Shown one piece after another: positions 61,927 to 64,000 of a stretch of DNA of 64,000 nt (within the stretch, counting starts at the first letter, position 1; each line of letters begins with the position of its first letter). Below the pieces are notes generated by a model. The model was given only the letters and a program-made list of their open reading frames with translations. It made no database searches and was not told the DNA's origin. Source of the DNA: a virus; IMG/VR virus record IMGVR_UViG_3300025030_000064, positions 29,499-93,498 of that record; one strand, written 5' to 3'. The position numbers and the translations under genes were made by a program.

Positions 61927-61991
61927 TGAATAGCAAAAGAGAGTTAACTAACTCTCTTATATAGGAACTGACTAAACCTACTTGCTATTCA
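61927..61991 (-). promoter_or_regulatory. Two-tier RNA hairpin in the leader of the 162-residue gene
   Basis: TGAATAGCAA (61927-61936) and TTGCTATTCA (61982-61991) form a perfect outer stem. Inside, AAGAGAGTT pairs with AACTCTCTT. The structure ends 26 bp before the gene's ATG. It could be a terminator of the upstream gene, an attenuator or a small structured RNA. Confidence 0.55.
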
Positions 61992-62027
61992 AAATATAAA
62001 AATCTTTTATTGTCAGTATTTTAATGA

Positions 62028-62198
62028 TTAATTTTTAGATTGTTCTTTTATCTCTTCTCTTACATTTGTACTTGTTAGTGCTGCAAATGCTAATAGTAAT
62101 ACAAATCCACTAAGCATAGATAATTCTATCATGTCAAGATATATAGATATTATAAATGCCATTCCTAATAGGAATAAGGTTATTGCGTATTTTATCAT
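62028..62198 (-). CDS. Small two-helix membrane protein
   Basis: 56 residues with two hydrophobic segments (about 3-20 and 29-42) and a charged C-terminus. No family recognised. It occupies most of the gap between 61992 and 62353. Confidence 0.5.
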   Translation of the reverse strand: MIKYAITLFLLGMAFIISIYLDMIELSMLSGFVLLLAFAALTSTNVREEIKEQSKN

Positions 62199-62353
62199 AT
62201 AATTATTTTTTATAAAACCTACCAGAAGTTAGATCTTCTGCCAAACGAGTTAATAGATAGATGTACAATGCCATCTAAATAGGTTTAGATTAATGTTAAT
62301 TGAATGATATATCTAATAAAGCCATAAGAGCATTATCAGATTGTATTTGATAG

Positions 62354-62506
62354 TTAGAATCTATCATTCTCTTTAGATCTCCAAAAGCAATTAGCACATT
62401 CTTTACGTTCAAAGCAACCAAAGTTAGAAGTTGTACAGTTTCGGCAATTTGTTTCGTCAATGTCTTTATGTTTACATAAAGAACATGATTTTATATTATT
62501 ATTCAT
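62354..62506 (-). CDS. Cysteine-rich zinc-finger-like protein
   Basis: 50 residues from MNNNIKSCSLCKHKD; a start at 62557 is less likely because it runs through the leader hairpin. Cys pairs CSLC, CRNC and CANC are spaced as two small zinc knuckles. Function unknown. Confidence 0.55.
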   Translation of the reverse strand: MNNNIKSCSLCKHKDIDETNCRNCTTSNFGCFERKECANCFWRSKENDRF

Positions 62507-62535
62507 ATTAATTAGTATTAAGAGTAAATCACCCA

Positions 62536-62595
62536 ATAGCCTTATATATCTCCCCAAACAGAAACAAACATTCTATTTCAGATATATAAGAACTA
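62536..62595. repeat. Inverted repeat in the intergenic region
   Basis: CTTATATATCT (62541-62551) pairs with AGATATATAAG (62580-62590), extended by AATAG/CTATT on the outside. The loop is 28 nt. It separates the zinc-finger gene from its upstream neighbour and may be a terminator or a protein-binding site. Confidence 0.55.
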
Positions 62596-62609
62596 TTAGA
62601 TGAAGAATA

Positions 62610-62999
62610 TTAATCTCTAACTTTTTCCCATAGTTTAGAAAAGTGTTTCTTTCTTTTCTGAATACCAATATAAAGAATAGTATTAGGTTTATAAAAGTTA
62701 GGTTTATGATCTGCTATTCGTGTAACTACATTTTTACTCATTACTTCAGGAGTTAGTTCATTAAGTCCTGTATGATTAAGAGTACAACCATCACTACCTA
62801 CTTTAACAAAGAATCCTTCTACTCCTTTTTTTGTAAACATCTCATATTCTCCACATAATACATGAACATGTCCAGATTTTTCAGATTTAGCAATAAACTG
62901 AGGAGTTGTTTTAACACATCCTTCTGGTAATTCGTTCAATTCATAACATTGGACATCTCCATGCATAGAATTTACCCCTAAAAATTTGATCTTTTCCAT
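62610..62999 (-). CDS. Partner protein of the DUF6745-like gene (GDV...GHxH type)
   Basis: 129 residues with MHGDVQCYELNELPEG, KSGHVHVLCGEYEMF and a C-terminal YIGIQKRKK. This recalls small proteins with a GDV / GHaH pattern that I recall being encoded next to DUF6745 genes in other bacteria. Here the two are also adjacent, 107 bp apart. Function unknown. Confidence 0.5.
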   Translation of the reverse strand: MEKIKFLGVNSMHGDVQCYELNELPEGCVKTTPQFIAKSEKSGHVHVLCGEYEMFTKKGVEGFFVKVGSDGCTLNHTGLNELTPEVMSKNVVTRIADHKPNFYKPNTILYIGIQKRKKHFSKLWEKVRD

Positions 63000-63106
63000 T
63001 TTAATTAAATTTATATTTGTTAATATGTAAATTAAATAACTCTTTTTTTCTTTTCATGAAAATTGTTGCAAGTATGAGGTCTTATTTTAGTTTGATTAAA
63101 GATTAG

Positions 63107-64000
63107 TTAATTTCTTTGTTCCCAAATATAAGGAATTTCTTTAGACACATAATCCGGCCTGTGATATTTAGCAGCATCAATACAATTATCAAAGCTACTA
63201 TCAGAAGGAATAAGATATGTTTGTCCAGTTGAAGGACAAGTCATTTTTAACCACGCTAATTGAGCTGGACATTTACCATTTAAATCCTCTTCTTCGTTAA
63301 ATGATTCTTTTGTTTTATAAAGTATCATTTCTTCTATTTCTCCATTAGAATGAACAAAGGATTGTTTATCAATTTCTATAGCATCAAGAAATGTAAGCAT
63401 AGAACCTTCTCCTTTAGATTCAATAATCTCATACATCCCACCACGAACGTCTTCATTTTCTTCTTTCAAGAATTGTTCTTTTGTAAATCCTTTAAATATC
63501 CATTCTGGCATAAAACGACCATTTATATAATATTGGCTAAATCCATCTTTGAATATTACAGCATGACTAGATGTGTTGTGTAATCTATTTGCATTATCCT
63601 GATAAACTTTTGGTTTACTACAAACAATACAAACATTTTCAAATGTGTATAACTCATAAATCCCCGATTGTAACAATTTTGCAAATTTATCAAAATTAGA
63701 CCAATCATATTCTGTAAAATGGTTAGATGATTGAAAATACTTATAAAAAGCAACCCATCCATAATCGGATATGTTTCCATAATAAGATGATTTTTGATAG
63801 TTAGCCCAGATGTTATCCCTGATGTTAGCCCCGATGTTAGCCCAGATGTTATCCCCGATGTTAGCCCAGATGTTATCCCTGATGTTAACCCCGATGTTAT
63901 CCCCGATGTTATCCCTGATGTTATCCCTGATGTTATCCCTGATGTTATCCCTGATGTTAGCCCAGATGTTATCCCTGATGTTAGCCCCGATGTTAGCCCA
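63107..64000 (-). CDS. DUF6745-like protein with N-terminal tetrapeptide repeats (5' end outside window)
   Basis: The frame is open from the window edge to the stop at 63107 (at least 297 residues). Residues at the start are tandem tetrapeptides of the type (W/G/R)-(A/D)-N-I encoded by about 18 copies of a 12-bp unit. They are followed by YYGNISDYGWVAFYKYF, LHNTSSHAVIFKDG, YINGRFMPEWIF and CPSTGQTYLIP. Repeats of this kind before a W-x-A-F-Y-x-F motif and an HN...A-V-x-F-x-D-G core are typical of DUF6745 proteins. No function is established. The true start is to the right of the window. Confidence 0.7.
   Translation of the reverse strand, partial: WANIGANIRDNIWANIRDNIRDNIRDNIRDNIGDNIGVNIRDNIWANIGDNIWANIGANIRDNIWANYQKSSYYGNISDYGWVAFYKYFQSSNHFTEYDWSNFDKFAKLLQSGIYELYTFENVCIVCSKPKVYQDNANRLHNTSSHAVIFKDGFSQYYINGRFMPEWIFKGFTKEQFLKEENEDVRGGMYEIIESKGEGSMLTFLDAIEIDKQSFVHSNGEIEEMILYKTKESFNEEEDLNGKCPAQLAWLKMTCPSTGQTYLIPSDSSFDNCIDAAKYHRPDYVSKEIPYIWEQRN
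63797..64000 (-). repeat. In-frame 12-bp tandem repeats
   Basis: GATGTTAkCCCn on the plus strand repeats with near-perfect 12-bp period to the window end. Variation is confined mainly to the Trp/Gly/Arg and Ala/Asp codons, so copies can expand or contract without frameshift. Confidence 0.9.

Noticed and set aside
63797-64000. Possible CRISPR or iteron array at the right edge
   Set aside because: Repeats are contiguous 12-mers without spacers, stay in frame with a long ORF and encode a known type of tetrapeptide repeat.

Overview
This 64 kb window looks like part of the genome of a tailed phage of the crAss-like group (order Crassvirales) that infects a member of the Bacteroidota. The evidence is: two long, oppositely oriented gene blocks that converge at about 34.4 kb; a P22/T7-type short-tail module followed by very large virion proteins; an RNA-polymerase double-psi barrel signature (DFDVD) inside a 4,955-residue protein; AT-rich coding; a Bacteroidota-type promoter (TTTG, 19 bp, TATATTTG); and Bacteroidota-style signal peptides.

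Plus strand, 1-34.4 kb (late/virion module). A four-gene lysis cassette comes first (membrane protein, holin-like protein, YkuD-like cell-wall enzyme, spanin with lipobox and C-terminal membrane anchor). Small head-tail and tail proteins follow, including a P22 gp4-like tail accessory factor, then a 1,349-residue muzzle-type protein. Next come a gene of unknown function flanked by direct repeats, two probable ejected cargo proteins (1,126 and 789 residues), the giant polyprotein (SF1 helicase, two HExxH metalloprotease motifs, a GNAT-like segment, the virion RNA polymerase core) and a 1,361-residue protein with a RecB/Cas4-type nuclease motif. The genes are separated by only a few bases or overlap.

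Minus strand, 34.5-64 kb (early/replication module). This is a tightly packed series of mostly small genes. Recognisable members are a DUF5131-type radical-SAM-like protein, HNH nucleases, a DUF1064 nuclease, a 3D/RlpA-like protein, a DUF932/DUF3871-like protein, a Cas4-like Fe-S exonuclease, a possible single-stranded-DNA-binding protein, an SMC/RecF-like ATPase, a DnaB-type helicase, a RadC/JAB protein and, at the right edge, a DUF6745-like protein with in-frame 12-bp tandem repeats. Several genes here carry in-frame stop codons and one homing endonuclease is a remnant.

The most unusual part is three islands inside the early module (about 37.27-40.43 kb, 51.10-53.90 kb and 58.84-60.52 kb). 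In them unrelated small genes, all on the minus strand, are separated by imperfect palindromes with the layout of integron attC sites: outer TAAC/GTTA boxes, short asymmetric spacers, and a long stem with one or two unpaired bases. The box at the head of most cassettes is complementary to the box at its tail, as expected for integron-type gene cassettes. Two islands end next to paralogous copies of the same small HTH-like gene. Two about 110-bp mini-elements in the second island encode, inside their palindrome arms, the same zinc-binding C-terminal tail fused in frame to unrelated upstream ORFs. No integrase is visible in the window, so acquisition may depend on a host integron or another recombinase.
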